Shown piece after piece: positions 20,383-34,300 of a stretch of 64,000 nt of DNA. The position numbers and the translations under genes are program-made. The notes under the pieces are model-generated. The model did no database searches and was not told the DNA's origin. It was given only the letters and a program-made list of their open reading frames with translations. Positions within the stretch are counted from its first letter, which is position 1; the number at the start of each line of letters is the position of its first letter. Source of the DNA: Yamagishiella unicocca (taxonomy: Eukaryota > Chlorophyta > Chlorophyceae > Chlamydomonadales > Volvocaceae); NCBI GenBank assembly GCA_003116995.1, contig BDSL01000093.1:124001-188000 (forward strand), in the 5' to 3' direction.

Positions 20383-22387
20383 GGCCGCGTCGTGCTGTCG
20401 TGACCGTCGCGCCCCCCTCCACCTCCCCGGGTGCTACGGAGCTGGTGGGCGGAGGGGGGAGGAGAAGCAGCTCGCTGGCTGGCTGGCAACGCTTGTACCC
20501 TGGGGGTGGCACGGTGTAGGGCCCTAGGACTGCCCCCTCCATGTTAGGGAAGGAAACGCACACGTACCCCATATGTACAGCAGTCCGTTTAATTGTATTG
20601 TAGACGGCGATGTGGTGGTGGGCGTGAGCTTTCGCGTTGTCCTGGGTGATGTGGAAGGGCTTGGGGTTCGTTGCTGAGGCCGTTTTTCGGAAGGGAAGGG
20701 CGCTGGGGGAGGCCGTTTTTCGGAAGGGAAGGGCGCTGGGGGAGGCCGCTCCCTAGGGAGGTAAAGAGGCCACCGAGCGTGAGCGTCAGGAGGGAGGTGG
20801 TGTTGCTAGTGGCGGCGGATGGGTGGGGGAAGGGAAAGGGAATCCGATTCGAAGGTGGGCCCGACCCCTGGGTCTGAGGTGGCGTCAGCGGTTGCGGATC
20901 AGGCAAGGCCGTCATCGAACAGCTTTTTGTGTTTGTGTAGAATAGCGGGTGTGTGCATCCCCTTCGAAACGTGTCAGTCTTGTAGGTGAGGATTAAATGT
21001 ATGCCCGTTGAGCGGCACGAGCGAGGGGCGCCAAGCGAATGGGCTGTCATCCGCAGCTGCGGCAGGACGATCGGCTGGCAGCGGTGAAATTTTGACCCCT
21101 ATGCAAGAACACACCGCCTTGCTGCCCCCCACGAGGCCCGGCCCCTTGGGGGAGGACCACCACGTGTCAGCGTTTTCGAGGCGCGCTGGTGGGGCTGCTG
21201 CATTGCTGTTGACATGGCTATCGACCGCACCAACATCGTATGTGTGTTTCCCTCTTGGTGGGCAGCGGCCCAGTTTTGGTGCATCGGTTGCGCTGGTGCA
21301 CGACAGCTCAGCGGAGGGCCATCCGCCAAGAGACCTATCTATCCGTCGTTGCGATGACGTGTGGTGTGGTGTGATGTGAACATGTGATGTATTTGTGTTT
21401 CGGTGTGCAGCCGGAGGCCAGATGATTGCCTCGACGTGCCGGGCAGTGGGCAGTTCAGCAGAGCAGAGTCCCGGAGCGACGGTGTGGTGTCGTATGGGCG
21501 ATGAGAGACGGGTGGGAGTGCGAGAGCAAGGAGAGAGAGAGAGGGCGAGATGGAGAGCTTCTTAGCAGGCAAGCCAGACGGAGGTCTGACAGCGTGGCGC
21601 AGCCGGTCGTGATGTCCTAAGTAAGCCTCCCGAGGTATGAGGAGAGGATTTGATGGGACGGCAGCGCTTGCTCTAAGACAGCGCTCTGCTGCTGTGTTGT
21701 GTTGGGAGACTGTCGGTCGATTGAGTGACCAAAACTGCCAACAAGTAATTTCAGCCGAGGGCTGGTGTCGCGGATGTGTGCTGCATCCCCTGTGGCGGCG
21801 GTGGCTCCGAGTTTGTTGTTGACGGGCTGGGTGCTGACACACACTGTAATGACGCAACTGGCGGGCGCAATTCGTTTCATCGGCATCGGCATGGCCACGT
21901 TTTCCACGTTGGGAAAGGCTACTACTGAACTTGGAGTGCTGGATCCCATTGGTACCTCTTCACTACTGAAACTGCTGCGGGCTATAAACTGCGGCAGAAG
22001 CCTCAAGGCATGCAGGCAATCCCTTCCAGCTGCACATCAGGGGTTACCCTCCTTGCTTTGCGGCTCACTTCGCGATGCGCGCTTGCATGTTTGACGTTAC
22101 ATGCTTGGGACACCCCAGCAGCGCTTCGGCAGCACCGCCCTCGCTGTGTTGTAAACACACTTACGCCTGCGAGGCGACGAGCCATGCGCACGTCCCGCTG
22201 GAGCCTCCCGCTCATTCGACAACACCCAGATGCCTACACGCCGTCACCAGCCAGGTCAGCAGTAGCCCCAAGCCGCTTTGGCGCCTAAGGCCGCCGCCGC
22301 CACCTGCCGACCCTGCACCAGCTCCTACCCGCTCCCGCCCCCTCCTCCTCCTCTCCTGCCGCTGCGCTTCCTTTCTCCGTTCCCCGC
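20383..22387. other. Convergent intergenic region between the OPR gene and the dynein gene
   Basis: This holds the 3' ends of two genes transcribed toward each other. A 33-bp unit beginning GAGGCCGTTTTTCGG is tandemly repeated at 20676-20741. A plus-strand TGTAA at 21845-21849 is the first clear polyadenylation signal after the OPR stop, implying a long 3' UTR. No other gene is supported. Confidence 0.5.
22097..22101 (-). promoter_or_regulatory. Polyadenylation signal TGTAA for the dynein gene
   Basis: TGTAA on the minus strand lies about 290 nt past the dynein stop codon, a normal 3' UTR length for volvocine genes. Confidence 0.55.
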
Positions 22388-25300
22388 TTAGTCGATGGAG
22401 CACAGAATGCCCACGCCGCGCAGGATCCACTTGGACTTGTCGTCCTCGGTGCGCAGCGAGAAGGTGGTGATGAAGTTGAGGCCATTGCGCGCCTTGACCC
22501 GGTACGTGGGCGCCTCGTACAGCCCCGACCGCTTCTTGTCCTTAGCCAGCACGCCAGTGACGTGAAGCACCGGCAGCGGGTTGAAGAGCTTCTTGGGGTC
22601 CGAGTCCACCAGGCGGTTCTCACGACCCGACCAGGAGCAGCCGTCCAGGTACAGGCCGTACACATAGACGCCCTCGGGCGGCCCCTCCTTGAGCCCCTCG
22701 AAGTCCTTGGGTGGGTGCGTCACCTCGGAGGACATGACCACATCGTCCAGCGCCCACTTGTCGGCGGCGTGCTTGCGGTTGACCTCCTGCTTCATGGCGG
22801 TGAGGAAGCCCTGTGGGTACGGGGGGGAGAGGGGTGCAGGGAGCGAGGAGGGTGCGGGGTGCAGGGCGGTTAGAGGGCTTGAGGTTGGACTTCGTCCCCG
22901 GGCACTGCATTCGGCGCTGCATTGGTCAAAAGAGCCCGCACTTCAACCCGTCCCCTTCAACCCGCAGCAATGACGCCGGGACCTCCCATCAATCCATCCA
23001 TGTGCCCGCCACTGCCGCGGATCCTGTAGGTAACGCGGGACCCCCCCCCCCGTTCTCCAGCATGCATCTCCCATACTTATTCAACAGACGGTTTTTCCCT
23101 CGTACACGGGTTTTCCCTCGCAACCCTACCTGCGGGTTGAAGAATCCGGTCATCCAGTAGCCCTTCGGGCGGCCCAGGTTGAGCCACTTGTTGAGCTGGT
23201 CATAGCGCTGCAGCAGGCCCGTGAACCAGTTACCCAGCGTGGAGGCCTCCCACGACTTGGACAGCCAGGAGGAGGGGATGCGCGCGTTGAAGAGCGCGCC
23301 CAGCGCCTCGATGAGGCCGCCGGATAGCGCAATGGTGCCGGAGATGGCCAGCCGCAGGTTCTTGAGGGTGGTGACGGTGAGCCGCGTCACGATGTTCAGG
23401 CGGTCAATCTCCTGCCGCAAGTGCACGGTCATGGGCATGGTGGGCCCGCCGGCCAGCTTCTTGAGCTTCTCCTTGGACTCCTCCTTGTCGAACAGCGGGG
23501 GTGCCTGCGCGAGTCCAGGCGGTAGGGTGGTGAAAGGGCAGGAGGGTGAGCCTCAGACCACCAGTGCCCTACTTCACACCCTTAAGACCACACGGCGACT
23601 CTGCACCATGCGATGTTCGCAACAGCCTAGGTATGCTCATGTGTCCGGATTGGGCCGAATCCACGAACCGCCAGGATCATCAGCATTATCATCACCACCA
23701 CCAACACCGCCGCTACACAGCACCCACCTTGGACAGCAAGTCCTCGCAGATCTTGTCCACCACGTCCTCGCGGCTCAGCCCGGTGCCGGCGCCGCCGCCC
23801 TTGGGCATGGTGTCCAGGATGGTGATGATGGCCTCCTGCACCTGCAGCGTGCGGAACGTGATGTCCGCGTTGGGGTGCAGCCCGAAGATCTCCGGCGACT
23901 CGGTGCCCGGAAGCGTCTCGATGTAGGAGCGGAAGGCGTCGATGTCGGGCGAGTCGGGCACCCGGTAGCTGAAGCCGTCCGAGGTGCGCGCGTCCTTGAA
24001 CAGCTCGTAGCTGGGCACAAGCACCGGCTGCAGGAAGTACTTCTCCGCAAAGGTGTCCATGAGCAGCTTGTCGAAGTCGTCGGTGATGCGGCCGCCGTAC
24101 TGGATGGCCGAGATCATGTAGCGCACGGTCTCCCAGGTGGGCTGCGGGCTCTTCTTGGCGTCCATCTCCGACAGGTGGTTCTGCAGGAACTGCACGCAGG
24201 CGGAGAGGTCGCTCTGGTTGAACTCGTACGGCACGTTCCAGCCAATGGGCCCGAACTTGCGGCGCTCCTGCACCACCGAGTGCAAGAAGCACATGACGAA
24301 CAGCAGCTGGCGCCACTCGAAGCGGGTGACCATGTCCAGCATGTCCTGCGAGCGCAGCATGAGGGGGGGGGGGGCGGTAAGATGGGGCGCGATTATTTGC
24401 GGGTGTAGGGGCTCGCCAGTTGACGGCGCAACGGTGAGCCCGGTGGAACAAAACTACCGGCCACGACTGACCCGAGCGGCGATGTTCGTGACAAGGAATG
24501 ACATAGATCATGGGCGGTAAGATAGGGCGCGACTAGCGGTCGCGACCAGTATCGCGTTGAGGGTGCAGCGGTGAGCCCGGTGGAACAAAACCGGCCACGA
24601 CCGCGGCCCGCGGGGTGATGTTCTCGTGACAAAGAATGTCATAGGCGGCACGGGTATGTTCCTCGTAATTCGTAACCCTTGAAACTCCTGCCAGCCCTGG
24701 CCCAGCGGCGCGTCCCTACCTGGTTGACCCACTGGTACGAAGCACGCAGGCCGGCCTTGATGCCCACGGGCGCCTCGTTGGTGATCTTGATGCCCATCTG
24801 CAGCAGCCCGATGGGGAACTGCGGGTGCGGCTCGGCGGTGATCCACAGCCGGAAGTCCTCGTGCACGTTCTCCTCCTGCAGGCGGGCGGGTAGGCCAGGT
24901 CGTGGGGCGTTGTTGGGCGGCGGCCGGGGGGGAGGGGTCGGGTCCAGTGCCGCTTGGCAGCCGGGTGGAGAACCACCACATCGCGTCCCCCCCCTTATCT
25001 TACTGCCAGCGCAGCTTGCGACGCTTACTACACAGGAGGTAGAACGGTCGCCGGCCGACCGACCAGCCAACTGCTGCACTCGCTTTTATCCTGGTACCAT
25101 CGCCACCCACCCCTCGGTACGCCCGTCGGCAGGCCCCAGGGAGGTTCCCTCTCCCCCGCCCCCACCCCACCCACCCACGGTTTTTTCTCGCATCCACGGG
25201 TCTTCCTCAAACCCCCACGCACCTTGACCAGGAACGTCTCCACCTCCGTCAGGTAGCCCAGGCCCAGATGCGTGTTCTGCAGCAGCACCCAGTGCCCCTC

Positions 25301-28300
25301 CAGCGAGGCGCTGGCCATATGCTTGCGCGCGATGACCTCCTGGCCCTGGCCCATGGAGACACCCAACGTCTTGATCTTCTTCCGCTTGGCCAGGTCCTCG
25401 ATGAGCTTTGTCGGATCGGCGCCCGGGGACAGCAGGCAGATGAGCGGGCACTTGGCATGGCTCTCCGTCCAGGCATTCTCCATGTTCAGGGGCACCTGGG
25501 ATGGAGGGCGCAGACGGGAGGAATCACACCTTGGGTTAGGAAGGCATTGCCACATGCGAGAGACATGTTGTGCCCTACGGGCCAGGCGACGGCGAGAGTG
25601 GGTGGGTGGGTTCGAGGAAGACCCGTGGGTGGGTGGGTGGGGTACCGAGTCAAGACCGGCCGATGTGAAAGAGGCAGGAGTCGATCCTCTCCCGCTCTCA
25701 CCGACTCGACGAAGCGCTGCCCCAGCGCCTCCGCGATGTAGTCCGCGGCGGCGATGAGGGTGCGGTCCTCGCGGAACGTCTTGACGACGCACATGCGCTC
25801 AAACTTGTTCAGCCGGTCCTCGTAGTCGGGCACCTGCGGAGCGAAGGGGAGGAGGAGGGGGTGTGCGCGTGTGCAGGGAATTGAGGAAAGCCCGTGGACT
25901 AGCTAGGAAGCCGGGCCGAAAACCGTGCGGGGGAGGGTCGGCGGGTTGGGTCTGAAACCGTGCGGGGGAGGGTCGGCGGGTTGGGACCGGGAGAGTGACG
26001 TGGAAAGCAAGCTGGCGTGCATCCCGTTGCGGCCCCCAGGATGCGTGGCGGGGCTGGAAGTGCGTGTGCGTGGGCACGTGCATGACCGTGTCGTGGGCTT
26101 GTGGGGCCGGAACCAGGGGCGGCGACGCGTTACGGGGGAGCAATTCCTCACTCCGCTCTCCACACCCGGCCCCCAAGCAGCTCCCCCAGACGTCTGTTCC
26201 AAACGGTTTTTTCTTCGTACTACATGGGTTTGCTTGCCACACCCCCCTTCTACGGCTCTTCCGTCCCCTCTCCCCCCTCCCCACTGTCGAGTAACCGGTT
26301 CTTCCTTTTTTGTTAACTCCCCCCCCCCACTGCAGTACCTTGGCCATCTCGGGCGCCTCCTGGTCGTACCACTGCCGCCATAGCCCGTCGTTGCGGAAGA
26401 CCGAGTCGGGGATGTCTCGGAAGGCGTCCATGGCGGACAGCGCGATGATATTCAACCACACCGAGTCGGGGATCCAGTCCTTGGGCTTCTTGCGCACCGA
26501 GTTGATGTCCAGCGCCGCGCCTCCCTTGAGGAACACGTCCAGGTCCACCACCTTGACCTTGCCGGCGGACACCAGCACCTTGTTGGTGAGCATCAGCGCG
26601 AAGATGACCTTGTCGCGCTCAAACAGGCCGCGCTGCAGGTACAGGTAGATCTCGTAGGTCATGTACTCGATGATGTTGTGGATGCGCTTGGAGGGCATGT
26701 TGGCCCTCTCGCTGCGGTCGATGGCCTGATGGGTCATAGGGTTGGGGGGGGTTAGGGTTGGGGGCGGGTGGCCGATGTAGGTCCAGGGGCTGCTGCGCAG
26801 CAAGCGATGTGCTGGGAAGAACCGACGAAAAACAGGGCGAGGGCGAGCGCAGGCCTCCGGCAGCCGTCAGCAAATTTGATTCAAATTCAAACCTACCGAC
26901 TCGTACAGCTGGTTGAACTGCGTCAGGGAGGTCTGGTACATGCAGTTGACGACCGAGAACTCGGCGATCAAAAAGTAGACCAGCGTGGCGCGGTGCGCCA
27001 CGGGGCGGTACTCCTCACACGCCTCGTTGATTCGCTTGTTGGTTTCGGAGGCGTTAGCCAGCTTCTCGCTCACGTCCTGCGGGGTGGTCCCAGTGGCGGC
27101 GGGGTGAACGGCAGTCCTGAGTTGGGAACGCCCTCAGGGCATCAAAAATCAACCAGGTTGGCCCTACTCGCCTCGTCAAAGCCGAAACATGCCGCTACGG
27201 AATGGTGTTGCTGCGCTCTGACGCATCGCCGCGATCCACCCGCTGTGTCTTACATTGGTCCCGGTATTCGTCCCCTGATTGCACCCCCCTCCTACCCGCC
27301 CCCCCACTCTCCACCCCCTCACTCTCCACCCCGTTCCCTCCTACCCACCCACCCCTCCCCCGCGCACCTGCGCCGTCTGCTTGGTGACCGCCAGCACGTC
27401 GATAAGCTCCGTGTCGTCCAGCAGGTTGCCCTGGCTGTTGGACAGCCGGAACAGCAGGTCGTCCTCCAGCTGCTTGATGCGCTTCTTGTAGCTCTGAACC
27501 TCCTCCAGCAGCTGCTGCCGCTGGTCCTCCAGCTCCTTCTTCTCCTTGCTGATGAGCTTGCCCAGCAGCTGGTCCTCCAGGCCGGCCATGGTGACGGTGA
27601 AGTCAACGACCGTCACCTTGGCGGACAGCTCGGGCGTGAAGTGCGGATTGGGCAGGCGGGTGGTGCAGAAGAGGCGGAAGGTCTCCGTGAAGTCGACCTC
27701 CTTGTCAGCCAGGGGAACCTGGGCGGGGAGGGCCAGGCAGACGGGGGCGGGGGGTCAGGCGGGGAGGGCCAGGCGAGGGAGCACCAGGCGAGGGAGCACC
27801 AGGCGAGGAAGCGGGGAGATAGGGACGTGTCAAGTGCTGGTGACTTGCGGCGGGGGAAGGGACGAACCGGCCGGCTGAGGAGGTATAGGACAAGCGCAGG
27901 TAGCGAATGGCGTGAGGCGTACTTGCAGCTCACGCTGGTTCCCAACAGCAATGTGTGTTTTTCCGCCGGGTCCAGCAGGCGGGCGGGACATCACCACCCA
28001 CCATCGCGGGGCGCAGCCTGCCAACTCACCACGAAGGTCTTGCCCTTCTTGATCAGGCGGCGCTCCAGCACCGGGTCCAGCAGCGGGTCCAGCTCCTCCT
28101 CGATATTCTCGATCAGAAGCGGCCGCCCGAACGCCAGGCACTCCTCCAGGTGGTTCCGGAAGAGCTTGTCGTTGAGCTGCGTGGTCTTGAGCTGGTTCGC
28201 CTCCTCGCGGTTCTTGATCCACTCACGACCCTGGCCCTGGGGGTCTACCAGCACCGGGTAGCGGCTGGCGCGGGTGACCATGATGCCGTTCTGGATGGAC

Positions 28301-31300
28301 AGCTCGTCAGTGGGCAGACCCTGGGGGGGAAGGGGTGTGTGCGAGAGGGGGCGGGGTTGTGGGACGGGCGACCGGAGGAGCTTGCGTAAGTGCCAATGTA
28401 CTACAATGCACAGCAGACTTTGCCTCTTCACCCCATGATCCAAAGCCGCCGATAACGGTAAAGTAGGATGTAGGTGGGACAGCCAGGCGCTGCGCCCGGA
28501 GGTCTGCCTTATTGCTACTTGGCCGGCCCGCGTGGTGCCCTGGCGCTGTATAGCATGGCCACCCTTCCTGCCCCTCCCCCTTCATACTTGCCAGCGTAGA
28601 AGCACGGTCGGCAAGGCTGGCAAAGGACTGCCCCGCACGCAGGCTCCCTTACCTGCAGGTTCCATTCGCCGACCTCCGAGTCGTCCACCAGGAACTTGGC
28701 GATCTGCATGTGCGGCGTCACCGGCACGTTGAGCTTGGTGCAGTCGCCGTAGAAGTCGCGGTTGAGGAGCAGCTCGCGGAACTCCTTGTTGAAGGGACCC
28801 AGGTACGAAACGAAGGCGGACGCCAGCGCGCAGTCGCCGGTCAGGCGCTGGATCTGCACGTCGAACTCCTTGGACTGGCCCGTCCAGCGCGTCTCCTCGC
28901 CCGCGAGGGCGCCGATGAGCGCGTTCGCGCTGTCCATCTTGCGCTGCGTGGCCGCCGCGTCGTCCTCCAGCGCCTGCTTGTGCGCCATGGCGGCGTCGAA
29001 CTGCGCCTGCATCTCGTCCAGCTTGGCCTGCACCTTGGCCATGCGCTCCTCGGCGGCGTTCTTCTCCTTGGTCGCGAGCTTGAGCTCCGCCTCAGCCTCG
29101 CGCAGCTTCGCGATCTTGGGCTCCACCACCTGAGGGGAGAAAGGGTTAGGGTTTTAGGGTTTTAGGGTTCAGGGTTATCGCGGTCGGTACAATGGGTTCG
29201 TCAATACGGTCGGACAGCAGGCAGGGTCAGGGCCAGGGCGGCAGTGGCGGCAGCTGAGGGGGGAGAGATGGAAGAGGGACGCGGGAAGATGGTTTCACGC
29301 GACACAACTGGCACGGAGGACGCGGGTGCCGGGTAGGTGGCTAGGCATGGCGGGAGTGCTGTGTGCACGTGCGCGCCGCCCACCTTGGCAACGTTATGGT
29401 ACTTGGCCATGGATTCGGCCCAGTTGCACAGACCAGCGACGTTGCCGGACGCCTTGGAGGCGTTCTCGAAGTTGAAGTCCTCGTTCATGAAGTACGGCTC
29501 CAGCAGCTCCACAGTCTCGTCGTTGATCTGCGAGCGCGCGAAAGGCGCGCGTTAGTTGGTCGGATTTTGAAACAAGGCGCGACCAGAAACCTCCTAGCCC
29601 GTCCAAGCCGCCCCTCCAGCCCCGCCCCAAGCAGGCTTCTGCTGCCCATCCCCACCTGCTCCTTCGCGAAATCCTTGAGGTCCTGCAGGAAGCTCATCTG
29701 GTTCATCATCTTCTGGGCCTCGCCGTAGTTGCCGGCAATCACGGGGCGGCCCTTGTCATCCACGTACTCCGCCTTGTTCATGGGCTGCATGCGCAGGATG
29801 AGCACGCAGTCGAAGATACGCATAATGATCTGTGGCGGCTTCTTGAGCGCCTTGAGGTTCTTGATGTCCCCGTCCTTGATGGAGTTGAGAGCCTCCAGGG
29901 CTGAGTCCAGCGCAGGCTTGGCGGCAGCTAGGTCGCGCTCGGCGTCGTCCTTGACAGAGGCAATCTCGCTGGCCTTCTTGGTGACCTGTGGGTTGGGATG
30001 CGTGGGGACGAGGAGGGGGCAGATAAAAACATGTGTATCTGCACAGGCAAAAGAAGGATCTGCACGGCAAAAGAGATCCACAGTTTCGGCAGATCCACGG
30101 TAGTACATAACACATAATACCTAGACGCAACCAACAATTCGGCTCGGCGGAACAGATTCCTACTTACCGCATCGACAATGACGGCCACCTTCTGCTTCTC
30201 CTTTTCCGCGATGGCGGTGCTCTCACTGATCTGCTTGAGCAGCGCCTCCGCCTCCTTGGCCGACACGGCGAGGTCCTGGTTCTTGACCGCCAGCTCCGCC
30301 TTCATCTTGTTCACGTCCGCCTTGGCCTCAAACATCTTCTGCAGCCCCGCTTCGATCTGGTACGCAAGCTCCTTGGTGAAGGACCATTTCCTGGCGTACA
30401 GCTCCTTGTAACCCTGTCGTGGTCGCACGCAGCAGCAGCAGCCGCGGCAAAAAAGTGAGTGCGTTGCGATGAGAAGAGGCGCAACACCTGCTTGCTTTCC
30501 CTCCCCCCAAGTCGCGTACCCATGTCTTGTACCCGGTCTTTATGCCACATCCCCAAGGCACAGGTATCGACTAGAGTTTTGGTGTGGGGGAAGATAACGA
30601 ATTCCGTACATGGAAGGATTGGGGCAACGTCAGCGCACCTGAAGGAAGGACAGATAGGACTTTGGCGTGACGTAGACGTAGCGGCGGTACTTTTCGAAGT
30701 ACTCCTTGCAGGCGCTGGTCACGAACACGTGCGTGTGTCCCATGAGCAGCTTGAGCTGGTTCTTAACCTCCTTGGGGCAGGCCATGGTGAACTCGTCGAT
30801 GAACTTGCCGGACACGGACGTGAGCGCCTCTTCCGGCCAGGGCAGGAACCTGGGAGCGGGGGCACATAGGGCGGGAGCGCGCGTGCGAGGATGACATGCG
30901 CGGAAAACCGTATCGGCGCAGTGAGCGCAGTGAATTCACGGACCACGGACAGGCCTCCACGGCCGATGTGAGGACTAAGGTGAGGCTGGCGTACATGTTA
31001 TGTGAACTTGCAATCTGGACAGAGACAAATCGTGCATAACTATTGCGTGTTTAAGCGCCACCTACCAATCGATCGTGCAGCCATTGATGAGGCCAGGGAA
31101 TTGCTGGGCACGACGTGCGAACTTGGCTCCGACGGGAGAGAAACACAGCACGACGTGGAGGTTGTCGCGGACGCGGTTGAGGAAGAAGTTGTACAGGTTG
31201 TCGTACGTGTCCAAAATGCCGGGCGCATTGTGCTTCATGATGGGGCGGATGTCATTGACGATCATGTCCTGGTCTTCCTTGGTCAACAGGCCGGCAACCT

Positions 31301-34300
31301 CGCCTGTGTACGGCAGGCGATTGTCGTTGGTTGGAGCCCCCATGAAGCACCGAATGGTGAAAGGAACCTTGCCATTGCAACCTGTGTGTTTCACTATCAG
31401 GCAGGGAGTACTAGAGCGTACAGCCTAGAGCGTACAGACGAAACAGCCATCACAGCTGCAATGCCAGGTGCATCTGTCAGCCCTCCCGGCCAGGTCCACC
31501 CACCCGTCATGAGGATCTGGTTCATGTACTCCAGGAAGCCCTCATCCTTGACTTCCGCGTCCGTGAAGATGAAGCAAACGGGCTGGCCCTTGAAGCCCGC
31601 AATCTTGTAGAGACCCTTGATGTCCTCAAACAGGTTCGTGGTGTTGTAGGTCTTGGTGATGGTGATCTGGAAGGGGTACGCGCCGGCAATGTAGGCGGAC
31701 AGCCGCGATAGCGACTGCTTGCCGCTGCCGCCCACGCCGACCAGCAGCGCTGAGCCTCGGGCCATGGCAAGGAGGCGGGTAATGCGCATCAGGTGCATCA
31801 TGGCGTCCGTGAACAGCACCAGCTCCAGCTTGATGAACTTGGACTCCTCATTGAAGCGGCGCTGCAAGGCCTCCACGCGCGAGCGCACCTCCGGCAGGCC
31901 GCCCCTGACGGACTCGTAAAAGCTGGGGTGGGCGTCAATGATCTCGCCTGCGGGGATGGTGTATGGGGTGGGATGGGGTGGGATGGGGTGGGATGGGGTG
32001 GGATGGGGTGGGATGGGGTGGGATGGGGTGGGATGGGGTGGGATGGGGTGGGATGGGGTGGGATGGGGTGGGATGGGGTGGCACGGAGTGAGATGGCCGA
32101 GCGGGCGTTATATTCCGCCAACAATGGCAGTGATGGGCATTGAGAGCCACACCCAGCGAAGCATTTTTTCATTTTTGGCTGCGCCGTGTTTCCGCCCTGC
32201 CTCTTCTTGTCCCTGACTGCTCACCGGTCTCGTCATCCACGGCCGGCTCGCGCAGGAAGTCCACGAAGTAGAGCGGCTCCTCAACCTGGCAGCAGACAGA
32301 GCGAGGCGCCCGGCAGTGGCGGCGTGCGTTACCAAGCTGGATGAAAGCACAAAGCCCGATTCGAAAGGGACGTGCGGCCTACAATGCTGATAACCACCGT
32401 CCGACACACCGTTCTCCTCGCCCCTGACCGGACAGCCCAGTTGCGGGGCTTCCTTTTCATTATATGATGCTTCCGTACCCGACAGCAACACCCTTCCTCA
32501 AGTCATGTCATGTTCACGTGGGAGCTCCTCGGCATCCCTCGTCGCGCAAGGGTGCCTCAGCTTACCTGCTTGACCAGGTCGGACGAGAAGTTGTCGCGGC
32601 ACAGGTCGAAAATGGACTTGTCGACCCAGTTCTTGTCCTCGTACGAGACGAGCTTGTCAGAGAACACGCGCCGGCACTCGTGCACCCATAGGCCCAGCAG
32701 GTAGCCCTCGGGCGAGTTCACGTTGCCTCCGAACACCGCTGAGTCGCCCACCAGCAGGTTGAAGCGGTCGCGTGCGGCCAGGATCACACCCTGGAAGACC
32801 TTGGACAGCTCGCGCATATTGAACAGGTAGTGGAACTTTGCCGGCGTGGGCAGCATCTTGGACTGGATGCGGTTCCACAGCGTGATGGTGAGGGGCACGA
32901 GCTTGGACGCCACGTACACCACCTCCTCACAGAACACGTCGCGCGCGAAGCGGCCCTCAACCAGCTTGCCGAAGATGCCGTTGATGGCAGCCACGGACGG
33001 CAGCGGCACGTTGAAGATGGCGAACTGCGGCGGGAGGGGAGGGAGAGAGGAGGGTGTGCGGAGGCCGGGGTCAATGAGTGACCGGGCAATCGGCGGATGC
33101 ACAGCGGGGTGGAGTGCGGTGGGCACATTGGGTGGGAAACCCAGGTTCAACCCAGGCTGCAAACACGCTACGGCGCATCATGGGGAGGAGGCATGGTGGT
33201 GAGGAGACTAGCGCACACGACATATCAGGAGACATGAGCGAAATTTAAATTTACTAGCGGAGAAGAGGGGCGAGGTCCGTTCGCACCTGGCGCTTGAGCC
33301 GGTTGGGCACGTCGTTCTTGCCACCACCGGGGGTGTTCATGGCGGCCACGTATCGCACGTCCACGATGAACTTCATGTCGCCAATGGGCTTCTCCAGCGA
33401 GTACATGCCGCCCTGCTCCAGCAGCTGGCGCACGATCTCGTTGGTCACCTGGTCACCCCACTCGTTGATGTGCGGCATGGAGATGTCGTCAACGAAGATG
33501 CACATCTGCTTGCCGCCGGGCGGCCCAAAGGTGCGGCCCTGGCGCTTCTCCACTGCACCCTCGATGGACATCTGGAAGATGCCGGGCGTGGTGAGGCTGG
33601 AGAAGGTGATGGTCTTGTTCGTGGTAGTCTCCTGGTTGAACTTGGAGATGAACTGGTTGATGGTGTTCGTCTTGGCGGTACCGGGGCCGCCCACCAGCAG
33701 CGTGGACTTGTCCACGGCGTACGACAGGTTGAGCAGCTTCTCGTAGCGCACGGAGTCCAGGGTGGGGATGACCAGCTGCGCGTACTTGGGCTTCTCGTCG
33801 TTCTTGGGGTAGGTCCAGACGGGCACGCAGTTACGCCAGTGCAGCCACTCCGCGTCGGCGGTGTTCACAAGGTACTCAAAGATGGTGTCGTTATCGTCAT
33901 CCTTGGCGGGCATGTTGGTCGCGAAGCTGCGGAATAGACGTTGCGAGGTGGTGGTGGTGGTGGTGGCGGTGGTGGCACAGGCGCGGGCGCGGAGCGATTA
34001 CCACCAAGGGATTGTCAGCGAAAAGGACGACGCCTCGCGCCGATGACGGGCTCTAGCGACAAATCAAACAGACGGCACCGTTCCAGCAAACAACAAAGCT
34101 GCCCGTGCGCGGACTGGGCTGCATTCCTCGTGAGGGATCCCACCCAACGTGCGTCCAACATGCAGTAGCAAAAACACCCACCTGCGAAGCTCCTGGTCAA
34201 ACAGCGGCCGCTCCTTCATCTCCAGCAGCCCACCCAAGCTCCACGTCAGGCAGTACAGGAAGATGCGCTCGTACTTGACGTCCGACAGCGCCGTGCCCGC

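Noticed and set aside
23221..24408. 395-residue plus-strand frame opposite dynein exons
   Set aside because: It is antisense to clearly homologous dynein exons, and part of it crosses an intron.
26768..28261. 497-residue plus-strand frame
   Set aside because: It spans several dynein exons and introns in antisense and has no recognisable domain.
31793..32216. Repetitive [14 protein letters not shown] peptide frames
   Set aside because: Produced by translation of the intronic 10-bp minisatellite.
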